Assembly: GCA_016717165.1 (NCBI GenBank)
Contig: JADKGA010000004.1
Span: 1 to 64,000, forward strand
Length of the DNA: 64,000 nt
Source: Candidatus Lutibacillus vidarii
GTDB lineage: Bacteria > Actinomycetota > Actinomycetes > Actinomycetales > Dermatophilaceae
Direction of reading: 5' to 3'
The first letter of the stretch is position 1, and each line of letters begins with the position of its first letter. The position numbers were made by a program, and so were the translations under genes. Under the pieces are notes generated by a model. That model was not told the origin of the DNA and made no database searches. It saw only the letters and a program-made list of their open reading frames with translations. Below are positions 63,806 through 64,000 of this stretch, piece after piece.

Positions 63806-64000
63806 AGTTCGTCGGAGTGACGTCGTGCCCAACGGGCATTGCGCACACATATATGGCCGCCGAAGGCCTCGAGCAGGCTGCGAAGGCAGCCGGCCACGAG
63901 ATCGTCGTCGAGACCCAGGGCTCGGCCGGTTCGGACCCGATCTCGCAGGACGTCATCAACGCCGCTGACGCGGTGATCTTCGCCCACGACCTGCCGGTCA
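63802..64000 (+). CDS. fruA: Fructose PTS EIIB(C) component, cut off by the window end
   Basis: The first 66 codons encode the EIIB-Fru domain: MKFVGVTSCPTGIAHTYMAAE with phospho-acceptor Cys9, then AAGHEIVVETQGSAGS and INAADAVIFAHDLPV. In this family the membrane EIIC domain normally follows in the same chain. The rest lies outside the window. It imports and phosphorylates fructose. Confidence 0.92.
   Translation, partial: MKFVGVTSCPTGIAHTYMAAEGLEQAAKAAGHEIVVETQGSAGSDPISQDVINAADAVIFAHDLPV

Overview
The window reads as a chromosomal segment of a high-G+C Gram-positive actinobacterium. Support comes from the strong G+C bias at third codon positions, frequent GTG starts, 4-bp ATGA/GTGA gene overlaps, a bacterial proteasome activator ending in GQYL, two SigE-family ECF sigma factors, a DUF4235 protein and an LPXTG-type surface protein. 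The gene mix and a very frequent octamer (GGTATGCC/GGCATACC) suggest a member of Micrococcales, perhaps Intrasporangiaceae; that placement is inference. I saw no tRNA, rRNA, CRISPR array, transposase or phage gene.

Layout. 0.2-1.5 kb: decayed tryptophanase. 1.6-7.1 kb: a KimA-type K+ transporter divergent from a KdpD/KdpE-like two-component pair, with no kdpFABC. 7.1-16.4 kb: MOSC protein, SigE-family sigma factor with membrane propeller protein, ComB-GNAT fusion, cupin, cation/Ca2+ exchanger, TetR with DHA2 exporter, alpha/beta hydrolase, LysE exporter. 16.4-20.7 kb: ABC exporter pair and an ABC-F ATPase. 21-23.7 kb: pyruvate phosphate dikinase. 23.7-30.4 kb: sirtuin, dienelactone hydrolase, thioesterase, M43 metalloprotease, and a second sigma factor/propeller pair in which the propeller protein is internally duplicated. 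30.6-36.7 kb: NatAB-like ABC exporter, a decayed class III aminotransferase, a cysteine-desulfurase-like protein and an AlaA-type aminotransferase. 37.7-39.8 kb: a second two-component pair. 39.8-42.9 kb: TPP riboswitch, YkoE and a fused YkoD-YkoC (ECF-type HMP/thiamine transporter). 43-47.7 kb: DUF4235 protein and a PadR-ABC-FtsX operon with an inverted-repeat operator. 49.4-57.7 kb: a giant DUF11-repeat, sortase-anchored surface protein. 57.9-61.4 kb: Bpa, MarR, a possible structured RNA, a decayed DUF998 protein, a PH-domain protein and ThpR. 61.6 kb to the end: fructose PTS operon (DeoR, FruK, EIIA, start of EIIBC).

Sequence quality matters here. Nine single-base frameshifts, most in short G/C runs, interrupt six otherwise well-conserved genes. 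They look like consensus errors, so I annotate those as genes. Three other loci (tryptophanase, class III aminotransferase, DUF998) carry many lesions and are called pseudogenes.

The strongest leads are the KimA/KdpDE partnership, two families of terminator-like hairpins with conserved stems, the roughly 30 copies of one octamer, the paired sigma/propeller modules, and a nested set of hairpins at 59.2 kb.
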